Shown here piece after piece: positions 12,148 to 21,898 of a stretch of DNA of 63,598 nt. How positions within the stretch are numbered: the first letter of the stretch is position 1; every line of letters begins with the position of its first letter. The notes under the pieces are model-generated. The model was given only the letters and a program-made list of their open reading frames with translations. It was not told the origin of the DNA and made no database searches. Source of the stretch: Variovorax sp. dw_308 (GTDB lineage Bacteria; Pseudomonadota; Gammaproteobacteria; Burkholderiales; Burkholderiaceae_C); the NCBI RefSeq assembly GCF_019207085.1, contig NZ_JAATOM010000030.1, positions 1-63,598 on the forward strand, read 5' to 3'. A program made the position numbers and the translations under genes.

Positions 12148-12837
12148 TCAGCGCATGCGCCAGATCACAGGCGCGATCACCCCGGTCCACCGAATCAACC
12201 GGCGCGGGCCGAGCACGGCAACGACCGCCGCCGCAGCCACGCCCACTGCCACAGGATGTTCGCGCGCGATGCGCAGCGCAGCGGCACCGGCGGATTCGTC
12301 CGGCGGCGGCGTGCCCGGTGCCGGTTCCGGGTCCGGCGCTTCGAGCGTCATGATGCGCAGGCGCTGGTGCTCGATGCGCGCCATCAACTCTTCAAGCGTG
12401 GCCGGTCGCTCCGGCTGCTCCTCGTCGTCGTGGCTGTCGAGGCCGAAGCGGTGTCGCGCCCACTGCCAGTCGCGCTCGAACTCGCGGCGCGTGTCGGCGA
12501 CCACGGTCTTCGCGTCGGTCATTGCCTTCACCAGTTTCACCACCGCGATCACCCAGAGCACGATCCACAACGCGGCGACCGACCAGGCTGCGGCGATGCG
12601 ATTCGGCGTGTCCCAGAAGTGCACGACGACCGCGACCGACAGCAAGGCCACCGCGACCGTGGTGAGTCCGAGCACGGCGATCACGAGTACCAGCATCAGC
12701 TTGTAGCGCTGCTTCTCCGCTTCCCATGTCATGCGCACCAATTGAACGCGGTCTTCTGCCGCGAGCGCGCCTTCGCCGGCCGCAATGCGCAGCCGACGTA
12801 TCCGGGCATTGAGCCCGAACAGCGACAACAGCTTCAT
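12148..12837 (-). CDS. YqjE-like / phage holin family membrane protein
   Basis: A 229-residue protein with two adjacent hydrophobic segments (about residues 48-72 and 82-104), a charged coiled region with many Arg/Glu residues, a Pro-rich linker and a third hydrophobic segment near 190-210. This resembles the Actinobacterial-holin-X/YqjE family usually encoded after a DUF883 (YqjD) gene, which is what is seen here, 66 bp upstream on the same strand. Despite the family name there is no phage context. The likely role is a membrane or envelope stress protein; its biochemical function is unknown. Confidence 0.75.
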   Translation of the reverse strand: MKLLSLFGLNARIRRLRIAAGEGALAAEDRVQLVRMTWEAEKQRYKLMLVLVIAVLGLTTVAVALLSVAVVVHFWDTPNRIAAAWSVAALWIVLWVIAVVKLVKAMTDAKTVVADTRREFERDWQWARHRFGLDSHDDEEQPERPATLEELMARIEHQRLRIMTLEAPDPEPAPGTPPPDESAGAAALRIAREHPVAVGVAAAAVVAVLGPRRLIRWTGVIAPVIWRMR

Positions 12838-12903
12838 GGGCAGACTCCAGGTCTGCGGATCAGGCGCACGGGCCGATGGTGTGGTGTGTCAAGCGCTGAG
12901 GCG

Positions 12904-13218
12904 TCAATCGCGGCGGCCAAGCAGCAGGCCCACCAGGATGCCTACCGCCAGGGCGGCGCCGGCAATTTGCCAGGGTTCGTCATGCGCATAGGCGTTGGCC
13001 GAGCCGGCTGCTTCGCGCGCCTTCTTGGCGGCAAGCTTGGTCTTCTCCTGGGCCAGCTCACGGGCAATCGCCAGCTTGGCATCGACGCGCTGGCGCAGTG
13101 CCTTGATGTGGGGGACCGAATCGAGCTCCTTGCTGGCCAGTACGCCGCGCACGTCGTTGGCAAGGTCTTCAGCCACCGCGTTGGCAGCTGCTTCCAGATT
13201 TTGGGTGGATGCAGTCAT
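12904..13218 (-). CDS. DUF883 (ElaB/YqjD) ribosome-tethering-type membrane protein
   Basis: A 104-residue protein with a long amphipathic, Ala/Lys-rich helical region and a C-terminal hydrophobic anchor ending in the DUF883 signature EPWQIAGAALAVGILVGLLLGRRD. E. coli YqjD and ElaB are inner-membrane proteins that bind stationary-phase ribosomes through the N-terminal region; the same role is inferred here. It heads a two-gene operon with the YqjE-like gene. Confidence 0.9.
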   Translation of the reverse strand: MTASTQNLEAAANAVAEDLANDVRGVLASKELDSVPHIKALRQRVDAKLAIARELAQEKTKLAAKKAREAAGSANAYAHDEPWQIAGAALAVGILVGLLLGRRD

Positions 13219-13328
13219 TGGTAAATCTTCCCTCCAGTAGGTGCGCCGACACCGCGCCGGCTACTTCACGCCTGCAAGTGGCGTGCCGGCCATGGTACAT
13301 GCGCGCCTGCGCTTTGGCGCATTGAAAC

Positions 13329-14432
13329 TCATACTTTCGCAAGCAGATTGGCCACGTGTCGCGCGATGGCCAGGCTGCTGGTCAGGCCGGGCGACTCGAT
13401 GCCGAACAGGTTGACCAGGCCCGCCACGCCATGCGCCTCGGGTCCCTGGATCATGAAATCGGCAGCGGGCTGGCCCGGCCCCGAGATCTTGGGCCGCATG
13501 CCGGCGTAGCCCGGGAGCAAGGCGCCGTCGGGCAACTCCGGCCAGTAGCGCCGGACTTCCGCATAGAAGGCGTCGCCGCGCGCGGGGTCGACGACGAGGT
13601 CGTCCGGCGAATCGACCCATTGCACGTCGGGCCCGAACTTGGCCTGTCCGCCCAGGTCCAGCGTCAGGTGCACGCCGAGGCCGGCCGCCTCGGGGACGGG
13701 GTAGATGAGTCGGCTGAAGGGGGCGCGGCCGGCGAGGGTGAAGTAGTTGCCCTTGGCGAAGAACGGCGTCGGCACGAGGGCTGGATCCAGGCCGTCGAAG
13801 CGCCGTGCCAGCGCCGGGGCGCCGAGCCCTGCGGCGTTGATCACCGTGCGACACCGTAGCAGCGTGCCGTCAGCGGCCTTGAGGACGACCGCGCCATTGC
13901 GGTAGTCGGCACTGTCCACGGGCGACTTGAGCGCCACGACGCCGCCTGCGTTTTCGAGTTCGCCCTGCAAGCTCAGCATCAACGCGTGACTGTCGACGAT
14001 GCCGGTGCTCGGGGAATGGAGAGCCGCCATGCAATGGAGCTTTGGCTCCATCGCAAGCACTGCATCGGGATCGAGCCAGACGAGGTCGTCGACACCATTG
14101 GCGGCGGCCTTCGCGCGTATGGCTTCCAGCTCACCCACCTGCGCCGGCGACGTCGCGACGATGAGCTTGCCGCAGCGCCTGAAAGGCAGGCCTCGCGTGC
14201 CGAGGTAGTCGTACATCAGCCACTTTCCCTCGACGCACAGCCGTGCCTTGAGGGAGCCTTTGGGGTAGTAGATGCCGGCGTGGATCACCTCGCTGTTGCG
14301 CGAACTGGTGCCGGTGCCGATGGCACCTTCGCCCTCCAGCACGATGACCTCGCGACCCGCCAGCGCCAGTTCGCGCGCCACGGCCAAGCCGACAACCCCG
14401 GCGCCGATGACAGCGCAATCAAATTCATCCAT
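13329..14432 (-). CDS. FAD-dependent oxidoreductase, LhgO-like (L-2-hydroxyglutarate oxidase family)
   Basis: A 367-residue DAO-fold flavoprotein. The N-terminal Rossmann motif is GAGVVGLAVARELALAGREV, followed by TGTSSRNSEVIHAGIYYPKGSLKA, a stretch characteristic of L-2-hydroxyglutarate dehydrogenase/oxidase, and a C-terminal GLVNLFGIESPGLTSSLAIA. LhgO oxidises L-2-hydroxyglutarate to 2-oxoglutarate and feeds electrons to the membrane quinone pool. Exact substrate is inferred from the motif; a broader glycerol-3-phosphate or D-amino-acid dehydrogenase-like activity is possible. It appears to stand alone. Confidence 0.85.
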   Translation of the reverse strand: MDEFDCAVIGAGVVGLAVARELALAGREVIVLEGEGAIGTGTSSRNSEVIHAGIYYPKGSLKARLCVEGKWLMYDYLGTRGLPFRRCGKLIVATSPAQVGELEAIRAKAAANGVDDLVWLDPDAVLAMEPKLHCMAALHSPSTGIVDSHALMLSLQGELENAGGVVALKSPVDSADYRNGAVVLKAADGTLLRCRTVINAAGLGAPALARRFDGLDPALVPTPFFAKGNYFTLAGRAPFSRLIYPVPEAAGLGVHLTLDLGGQAKFGPDVQWVDSPDDLVVDPARGDAFYAEVRRYWPELPDGALLPGYAGMRPKISGPGQPAADFMIQGPEAHGVAGLVNLFGIESPGLTSSLAIARHVANLLAKV

Positions 14433-14476
14433 CGGCCGAGCTTAAACAAGAACTCGCGCGATGCGTTCCGGCGCCG

Positions 14477-14605
14477 CTACACCTTTTGCGGCGCGTCGGG
14501 TTCCGATGGATCGGGTGTCGGTGCGACGGGCCCTTCATCGGGCTCGACCGGGAGGTCGGGCGGATCCGGCGTGGTGGGTGCGGCCAGGTCAGGAAATGCG
14601 ACCAT
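14477..14605 (-). CDS. Small proline-rich protein (42 aa), unknown function
   Basis: A short ORF beginning MVAFPDLAAPTTPDPPDLP and ending DAPQKV, very rich in Pro, Asp and Glu. It is preceded by a strong Shine-Dalgarno (AAGGAG, 8 nt before ATG), which is the main reason to call it. There are no cysteines, membrane segment or signal peptide, and it is probably disordered. It sits between the LhgO-like gene and the hemerythrin gene on the same strand. I do not recognise it. Confidence 0.55.
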   Translation of the reverse strand: MVAFPDLAAPTTPDPPDLPVEPDEGPVAPTPDPSEPDAPQKV

Positions 14606-14705
14606 GACGAGTCTCCTTCAATGGGCCTAGTTTGAACCCATTCGCGCCTGCGAGCGAGCAGGCGCGCGCAGACGTCGTGCAAGCGCACCCGACGCCCACA
14701 AACGT

Positions 14706-15314
14706 CTACTGCGCTGACCGCGCCTCACCCAGCCCGATGGGCGCCGGCACGGAGTTGACGATCCGCGTGAACAACGCGGCATATTCGGCGTCCGGCTTGC
14801 AGCCGGTCAGCGGATCGTGGTTGGCGCTGAAGGCGCGGTCGAGTTCGGCCCAGTCTTCCTCCGACAGCACCCGTTCAGCCAGCGGAAGGATCTCGCGCTC
14901 TTCCAGCGCCATGTGCGCCAGGTAGAAGTCGACATAGCGCTCCACGGCAGTCTCGAAAGCCGCGCGGCGCGACTCGCCCATCATCTCGAAGGCCAGCAAG
15001 GCGTGCTCGACGTTACGAATCTTCCGTTCGCCGCGGTCGTGGTCGTCGTCGAGCCGGTCCAGCAACTCGCGCGAGATCGGCGTCCTGGAACGCAGCTTCG
15101 GAAACAGGAGTTCGGACTCCTTGCGGTGATGACGCTTTTCCGGAAACTCGTCGACGTAGAACAACATGGCGCGCAGCGCCGCGAAGTCCGGCAAGGTGCC
15201 GCTTCGCCGATGCTGTGCGAGCAGCAGCAGGATCGAGCGCAGCATGGCCGACAGCGCGGCATGCTCTTCCCGGATGATGCGGGTGGTTGCGTGGGTGGTG
15301 ACTTGCTGGGCCAT
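14706..15314 (-). CDS. Hemerythrin HHE-domain protein
   Basis: A 202-residue, largely helical protein with a hemerythrin-like di-iron ligand set: REEH near residue 17, HHRKESELLFPK near 57, DDDHDRGE near 90 and HMALEEREILPLAE near 135. Such proteins bind O2 or NO or sense redox/iron state in the cytoplasm. ATG 15314 has a strong AAAGGAGG Shine-Dalgarno; an upstream extension of the frame runs over two FNR-type boxes and is not coding. The box at 15369 places a class II start site near 15334, giving a short leader that contains this Shine-Dalgarno. Expression under low oxygen is inferred. Confidence 0.85.
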   Translation of the reverse strand: MAQQVTTHATTRIIREEHAALSAMLRSILLLLAQHRRSGTLPDFAALRAMLFYVDEFPEKRHHRKESELLFPKLRSRTPISRELLDRLDDDHDRGERKIRNVEHALLAFEMMGESRRAAFETAVERYVDFYLAHMALEEREILPLAERVLSEEDWAELDRAFSANHDPLTGCKPDAEYAALFTRIVNSVPAPIGLGEARSAQ

Positions 15315-15368
15315 TCGATGCCTCCTTTGTGGTGGGTCGAAGGGTCGCGCAATGGGCGCCGCGCACCC

Positions 15369-15382
15369 TTGCGCCAGATCAA
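15369..15382 (-). promoter_or_regulatory. FNR/Anr box upstream of the hemerythrin gene
   Basis: TTGCGCCAGATCAA matches TTGAT-N4-ATCAA with a perfect right half. Taking the box as -48 to -35 on the minus strand gives a start near 15334 and a -10 of GACCCT at 15346-15341, 20 nt upstream of the hemerythrin ATG. Confidence 0.6.
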
Positions 15383-15419
15383 GCTTCGCGCATGCGGGAC
15401 AGCCGGCGAACGATGGCCC

Positions 15420-15433
15420 TTGCGCCACATCAA
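15420..15433 (+). promoter_or_regulatory. FNR/Anr box and promoter of uspA-like gene 1
   Basis: TTGCGCCACATCAA. With class II geometry the -10 should occupy 15456-15461, and that hexamer is CATACT. The predicted start is 15468, leaving a 24-nt leader with an AAGGAG Shine-Dalgarno before the ATG at 15492. This is the cleanest promoter in the block. Confidence 0.75.
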
Positions 15434-15491
15434 GCCCACGGCCTCCCAGCATTTCCATACTGGCCACATCCCATCACTCAAGGAGTTTGCG

Positions 15492-16013
15492 ATGTACCAG
15501 ATGATTCTTGTCCCCATCGACGGCAGCGAGACGTCCACGCGCGGACTCGAGGAAGCCATCCGCATGGCCCAACTGACGAAGGGCCGCCTGCGCCTGTTCC
15601 ACGTCATCGACGAACTCTCGTTTGCGCTGTCGATGGACGCCTACGCCGGATACGCCGGCGATTGGTTGAACACGCTTCGCGACGGCGGCACCCAGCTCCT
15701 CAAGGATGCCAAGGCGAAGGCACTGGCCGCCGGCATCGACGCCGAGGTCGCATTGCACGACAGCTTCAACGGCAAGGTCGCGGACCTGGTGGCGGCGGAA
15801 GCAGTCAACTGGCCAGCCGACCTGATCGTGCTCGGCACGCATGGCCGGCGCGGGATCGGCCGCATGTTCCTCGGCAGCGGGGCGGAAAGCATCCTGCGCA
15901 CCGCGCCGGTGCCGGTGCTGCTGGTGCGCTCGCACGAAGAAGCCGTGGCCGCCGAACCTGCGCAAGTGACCGCGCGCGTGAGCATCCCCTCGGCCGCGCT
16001 GGCGATCGAATAG
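15492..16013 (+). CDS. Universal stress protein (single UspA domain)
   Basis: A 173-residue protein with one Usp fold: N-terminal ILVPIDGSETSTRGLEEAI and the ATP-binding signature LGTHGRRGIGRMFLGSGAESIL near residue 115. About 30 extra residues follow the domain. ATG 15492 has AAGGAG upstream and directly follows a predicted FNR-dependent promoter. Usp proteins of this class bind ATP and support survival under anaerobic and energy-limited conditions; the molecular target is not known. A Nudix gene lies just downstream on the same strand. Confidence 0.93.
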   Translation: MYQMILVPIDGSETSTRGLEEAIRMAQLTKGRLRLFHVIDELSFALSMDAYAGYAGDWLNTLRDGGTQLLKDAKAKALAAGIDAEVALHDSFNGKVADLVAAEAVNWPADLIVLGTHGRRGIGRMFLGSGAESILRTAPVPVLLVRSHEEAVAAEPAQVTARVSIPSAALAIE

Positions 16014-16080
16014 GACCGTGGCAACAACGGCGTCCGCCGCCCCTCGCGCTGAGCGTCCCGCGAGACGGACAATCCTGCGC

Positions 16081-16563
16081 ATGGGCACTTCGCCACGACG
16101 ATACGGTCGACGCAGCGCGGGCTTGCTGATGTATCGCCGCCGCGCCGGTGTGCTCGAGGTGCTGCTGGTGCATCCGGGCGGACCACTATGGGCTCGCCGG
16201 AACCTTGGCGCCTGGTCCATCCCGAAGGGCGAGATGAATGATCCTTCCGAGGACCCGCTCGACGCGGCAAGGCGCGAGTTCGCCGAGGAGACCGGCTTTG
16301 CGCCGGGCACGCAATGGACCGCCCTCGGGGAAGTCCGCCAGCGCAACGGCAAGCTGGTCATGGCCTGGGCCTTCGAGGGCGACGCCGACCCCGCGGCCCT
16401 CGTCTCCAACACCTTCGAGATGGAATGGCCGCCCCGCTCAGGCCGACGGCAGGCTTTCGCGGAAGTCGATCGCGCGGGCTGGTTCACGCTCGAAGCGGCG
16501 CGCCTGCATCTCAACGATGCGCAGGTCGTCTTTCTCGAACGGCTTCAGGCGCTTGTCGGATGA
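16081..16563 (+). CDS. NUDIX hydrolase
   Basis: A 160-residue Nudix protein with a complete Nudix box, G-x5-E-x7-REFAEETGF, at about residues 50-72. It begins with an SAGLLMYRRRAGVLEVLLVHPGG strand region. The family hydrolyses nucleoside diphosphates linked to another moiety; the substrate cannot be told from sequence. I chose ATG 16081. A GTG at 16018, 4 bp after the upstream usp stop, would add 21 basic residues and is a real alternative that would tighten the operon with usp. Confidence 0.85.
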   Translation: MGTSPRRYGRRSAGLLMYRRRAGVLEVLLVHPGGPLWARRNLGAWSIPKGEMNDPSEDPLDAARREFAEETGFAPGTQWTALGEVRQRNGKLVMAWAFEGDADPAALVSNTFEMEWPPRSGRRQAFAEVDRAGWFTLEAARLHLNDAQVVFLERLQALVG

Positions 16564-16677
16564 CCGCCGTTGCCCGCGCCAGGGCCGACACGCACGTTGG
16601 GCGCTGATGGCGCAGCGACGCGCCTCCTGACACGGTGGGTCTGACGCAGGAACGCGCTTCGCAGGAACTCCAGCAAC

Positions 16678-16833
16678 TCAGCCGCGCGAAGCAGCGTGCG
16701 GCGGTTCGATCGCATTGCGGGCCGAACTCGCATCTCTTTCGTTCACGCCAGCGGCCACGAGCAATGCCGTGGCCAGCAACGTGAGCACGACGAAAGCAAG
16801 GACCTGGATGGCGCCAGGCAGGGTAAGCTTCAT
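16678..16833 (-). CDS. Small single-span membrane protein (51 aa)
   Basis: A short ORF, MKLTLPGAIQVLAFVVLTLL..., with one hydrophobic segment at residues 8-28 and a polar C-terminal tail. A GGAGG Shine-Dalgarno lies at the right distance from the ATG at 16833. It starts 38 bp after the acs stop on the same strand, so it is probably the last gene of the acs transcript. Function unknown; no family recognised. Confidence 0.6.
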   Translation of the reverse strand: MKLTLPGAIQVLAFVVLTLLATALLVAAGVNERDASSARNAIEPPHAASRG

Positions 16834-16871
16834 GGAAACCTCCAGGAATCCAACATGGCCGGCCGCCGCGC

Positions 16872-18848
<1,977 letters not shown>

Positions 18849-18921
18849 GCGTGTCTCCTGGTGAGAGGGATAGAGGTGATTGCGGATGCCCGCATGGTCA
18901 GCGAAAGCGCGCACGCAAACC

Positions 18922-18935
18922 TTGCGCTGGCGCAA
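18922..18935. promoter_or_regulatory. Symmetrical FNR-like box between acs and DUF485-actP
   Basis: TTGCGCTGGCGCAA has perfect palindromic 5-nt arms (TTGCG/CGCAA), an FNR-type layout with both A-T centre positions changed. Toward actP the -10 position 18958-18963 reads TCCAAT (predicted start 18970). Toward acs it reads GACCAT (predicted start 18887). One site could thus control both acetate uptake and activation. It is less canonical than the other boxes. Confidence 0.5.
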
Positions 18936-18997
18936 GGGCGCGCTGCTTGCCCGCGCTTCCAATCGCATCGATCCCATTCACTTCGAAGGAGACACTC

Positions 18998-19306
18998 ATG
19001 GAAGAAGAACTGGCCCTGCGCATCGCCAGCCAATCCCAATACCAGCAGTTGAAGGGCCGCCGAAACCGGTTCGGATGGACGCTGACGCTGCTGATGCTGG
19101 TCGTCTACTACGGCTTCGTGCTGCTGGTGGCCTTCGACAAGCCCTTCCTTGCGCGGCCCATCGGCGACGGCGTCACCACGCTGGGCATTCCGATCGGCTT
19201 CGGCGTCATCGTCTTCACGATCGCGATCACGGCCGTCTACGTGCGGCGCGCCAATGCCGAATTCGACACCCTCAGCGATGCGGTCGCGAAGGCGGCGCTG
19301 GAATGA
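18998..19306 (+). CDS. DUF485 membrane protein (ActP partner, YjcH-like)
   Basis: A 102-residue protein with two hydrophobic segments (about 29-47 and 60-82) and the DUF485 pattern RRNRFGWTLTLLMLVVYYGF. The stop overlaps the actP start (ATGA), so the two are translationally coupled. In E. coli the equivalent gene yjcH lies between acs and actP. It is presumed to be an accessory subunit of acetate transport, although no biochemical role is proven. Confidence 0.92.
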   Translation: MEEELALRIASQSQYQQLKGRRNRFGWTLTLLMLVVYYGFVLLVAFDKPFLARPIGDGVTTLGIPIGFGVIVFTIAITAVYVRRANAEFDTLSDAVAKAALE

Positions 19307-21030
19307 ACACGAACATCCAATTCGCACGCCGGGTCGTGGCGCTCGCCACGCTGCTCGGCGCATCGGCTGCGGCACTCGCGGCCGGGGCCGACATGGGGCA
19401 GCTGCAGAAGCAGCCCACCAACTGGACCGCGATCAGCATGTTCGCGGTGTTCGTGGTCGGCACCTTGTTCATCACGAAGTGGGCCGCCGCCCGGACCAAG
19501 AGCGCAGCCGACTTCTACACGGCAGGCGGCGGCATCACCGGCTTCCAGAACGGGCTGGCCATCGCGGGCGACTACATGTCGGCGGCTTCCTTCCTCGGCA
19601 TTTCCGCGGCGGTGATGGCAGCCGGCTACGACGGGCTGATCTACTCCATCGGATTCCTGGTGGGCTGGCCCGTCATCACCTTCCTGATGGCCGAGCGACT
19701 GCGAAATCTCGGCAAGTTCACCTTTGCCGACGTGGCGGCATTCCGCTTCCAGCAGACGCCGGTGCGCGTGTTCGCGGCCTCCGGCACGCTGGTGGTGGTC
19801 GCGTTCTACCTGATCGCGCAGATGGTCGGTGCGGGCCAGCTCATCAAGCTGCTGTTCGGCCTGGAATACTGGATCGCGGTGGTCGTCGTCGGCTCGCTGA
19901 TGATGGTCTACGTGCTGTTCGGCGGCATGACGGCCACGACCTGGGTGCAGATCATCAAGGCCTGCCTGCTGCTGGGCGGCGCGAGCTTCATGGCGCTTTC
20001 GGTGCTCTGGCACTTCGGCTTCAGCCCGGAAGCGATGTTCGCCGGCGCGGTGAAGATCAAGACCGACCTGGCGATGCAGGACGGCAAGACGGCAGAGGTC
20101 GCGGCCAGCATCGGCCGCTCCATCATGGGCCCCGGCAACTTCGTGAAGGACCCGATCTCGGCGATCTCCTTCGGCATGGCGCTGATGTTCGGCACGGCCG
20201 GCCTGCCGCACATCCTGATGCGCTTCTTCACGGTCCCGAGTGCCAAGGAGGCGCGCAAGTCCGTGATGTGGGCCACCAGCTGGATCGGCTATTTCTACCT
20301 GCTGACCTTCATCATCGGCTTTGGCGCCATCACCTTCGTGCTGACCAACCCGCAGTTCATCGATGCCAAGGGTGCGCTGATCGGCGGCGGCAACATGGCG
20401 GCCATCCACCTCGCGAACGCGGTGGGCGGCAACGTGTTCCTCGGCTTCATCTCGGCGGTGGCCTTCGCGACCATCCTGGCGGTGGTGGCAGGGCTCACGC
20501 TGTCGGGCGCATCCGCGGTGTCGCACGACATCTACGCGACGGTCATCAAGAAGGGCGACGCCGACAGCGCCTCCGAACTGCGCGTGTCGAAGATCACCAC
20601 CATCGCGCTCGGGATCGTGGCGGTCGTGCTCGGGATCGTGTTCGAGAAGCAGAACATCGCCTTCATGGTGTCGCTGGCCTTCGCGATTGCCGCATCGGCC
20701 AACTTCCCGGTGCTGTTCATGTCGGTGCTGTGGAAGGGCTGCACCACGCACGGCGCGGTGATCGGCGGCTTCCTGGGGCTGATCTCCTCGGTCGGGCTGA
20801 CCATCGTGTCGCCTTCCGTCTGGGAGGCGACGCTGGGCTACCCGGCCGGATCGGCGCCCTTCCCCTACACCTCGCCCTGCCTGTTCTCGATGACCATCGG
20901 CTTCGTCGGCATCTGGCTGTTCTCGGTGCTGGACAACAGTGCCCGCTCCCAGATCGACAAGCGCGGCTTCCTCCAGCAGCAGGTGCGTTCGGAAACAGGC
21001 ATTGGTGCCTCCGGCGCCAGCGGGCACTGA
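19303..21030 (+). CDS. actP: Acetate/monocarboxylate:sodium symporter ActP (SSS family)
   Basis: A 575-residue sodium:solute symporter with a predicted signal-like first segment (RRVVALATLLGASAAALAAG) and about 13 further membrane spans. ActP features include KSAADFYTAGGGITGFQNGLA, GDYMSAASFLGISA and FGTAGLPHILMRFFTVPSAKEAR. It imports acetate and other short monocarboxylates across the inner membrane. It follows a DUF485 gene and lies opposite acs, as expected for an acetate-scavenging unit. Confidence 0.95.
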   Translation: MNTNIQFARRVVALATLLGASAAALAAGADMGQLQKQPTNWTAISMFAVFVVGTLFITKWAAARTKSAADFYTAGGGITGFQNGLAIAGDYMSAASFLGISAAVMAAGYDGLIYSIGFLVGWPVITFLMAERLRNLGKFTFADVAAFRFQQTPVRVFAASGTLVVVAFYLIAQMVGAGQLIKLLFGLEYWIAVVVVGSLMMVYVLFGGMTATTWVQIIKACLLLGGASFMALSVLWHFGFSPEAMFAGAVKIKTDLAMQDGKTAEVAASIGRSIMGPGNFVKDPISAISFGMALMFGTAGLPHILMRFFTVPSAKEARKSVMWATSWIGYFYLLTFIIGFGAITFVLTNPQFIDAKGALIGGGNMAAIHLANAVGGNVFLGFISAVAFATILAVVAGLTLSGASAVSHDIYATVIKKGDADSASELRVSKITTIALGIVAVVLGIVFEKQNIAFMVSLAFAIAASANFPVLFMSVLWKGCTTHGAVIGGFLGLISSVGLTIVSPSVWEATLGYPAGSAPFPYTSPCLFSMTIGFVGIWLFSVLDNSARSQIDKRGFLQQQVRSETGIGASGASGH

Positions 21031-21061
21031 GACTCGACGGCAGGACCCAAGCCAAACGCCG

Positions 21062-21853
21062 ATGCGCCGTCTCCTGCTGCTCACCAACCGCCACCGCGCG
21101 CCCTCGACCAACGTCGGCCTTGGGTTGCTGCTTGCCTTCAACGCCGGTGCCGTCAACGCGGGCGGCTTCCTGGTGCTGGGCATGTACACCTCGCACATGA
21201 CCGGTTTCGCTTCGCAGATAGCGGACGGCCTCGTGCTGGGCAACATGAAGCTGGTGCTCAACGCATCCGGCGCCATCCTTGCCTTCATCGTCGGCGCCGG
21301 CACCTGCGCGGCGCTGGTGAACTGGAGCCGCCGGTATCGCCTGCACAGCGTCTACGCCCTGCCCTTGCTGCTGGAGGCGGGGCTCATGTTTCCATTCGGG
21401 CTGGCCGGCGCGATCACGCTCACCTGGTCGACGCCCTTCGCCGTCCCGATGACGGTGTTGCTGCTGTCCTTCATCATGGGCTTGCAGAACGCCGTCGGCT
21501 CCAAGACGTCCGGCGGCAGCGTGCGCACCACGCACATGACGGGCAACATCACGGACCTCGGGATGGAACTGGGCAAGTGGTTCTACTGGCGTCGCAGCGG
21601 CAAGCGGCCATCGCCGGTGCAGGTACGGCGCAACCGCGAACGCATCCGAATCGCCGGCGGCCTGGCGGCGATGTTCGTGCTGGGCGGCATCACCGGTGCG
21701 CTCGGTTTCAAGCATGTGGGCTTCGTGTTCGTGGTGCCGCTCGCGGCCCTGCTGCTCGGCTTGTCGGTGCCGCCGCTGCTGCGCGACCTGCCCCGCTCAC
21801 GGCGCTTGATCGCACGCCTGTCCGCGAACGCCAGCCGCGAAGCGGAACGGTAG
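21062..21853 (+). CDS. DUF1275 (YoaK-like) membrane protein
   Basis: A 263-residue membrane protein with about six hydrophobic segments. The DUF1275 hallmarks are present: LLAFNAGAVNAGGFLVLGMYTSHMTG near the N-terminus, and GLQNAVGSKTSGGSVRTTHMTGNITDLG in the middle. The family function is unknown. It starts 31 bp after actP on the same strand and may belong to that transcript. ATG 21062 is the family start; the open frame extends back into actP without support. Confidence 0.88.
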   Translation: MRRLLLLTNRHRAPSTNVGLGLLLAFNAGAVNAGGFLVLGMYTSHMTGFASQIADGLVLGNMKLVLNASGAILAFIVGAGTCAALVNWSRRYRLHSVYALPLLLEAGLMFPFGLAGAITLTWSTPFAVPMTVLLLSFIMGLQNAVGSKTSGGSVRTTHMTGNITDLGMELGKWFYWRRSGKRPSPVQVRRNRERIRIAGGLAAMFVLGGITGALGFKHVGFVFVVPLAALLLGLSVPPLLRDLPRSRRLIARLSANASREAER

Positions 21854-21898
21854 TTCACCCCCGTGCCGCGCCCCTGGATGACCAGGATGCGCATGGCA

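Noticed and set aside
14644..14665. Hairpin GCGCCTGC/GCAGGCGC upstream of the small Pro-rich ORF as a terminator
   Set aside because: No T tract follows on either strand and GC-rich hairpins of this size are expected by chance in this DNA.
15315..15467. N-terminal extension of the hemerythrin frame to 15467
   Set aside because: It covers both FNR boxes and lacks a ribosome site, while ATG 15314 has a strong AAAGGAGG.
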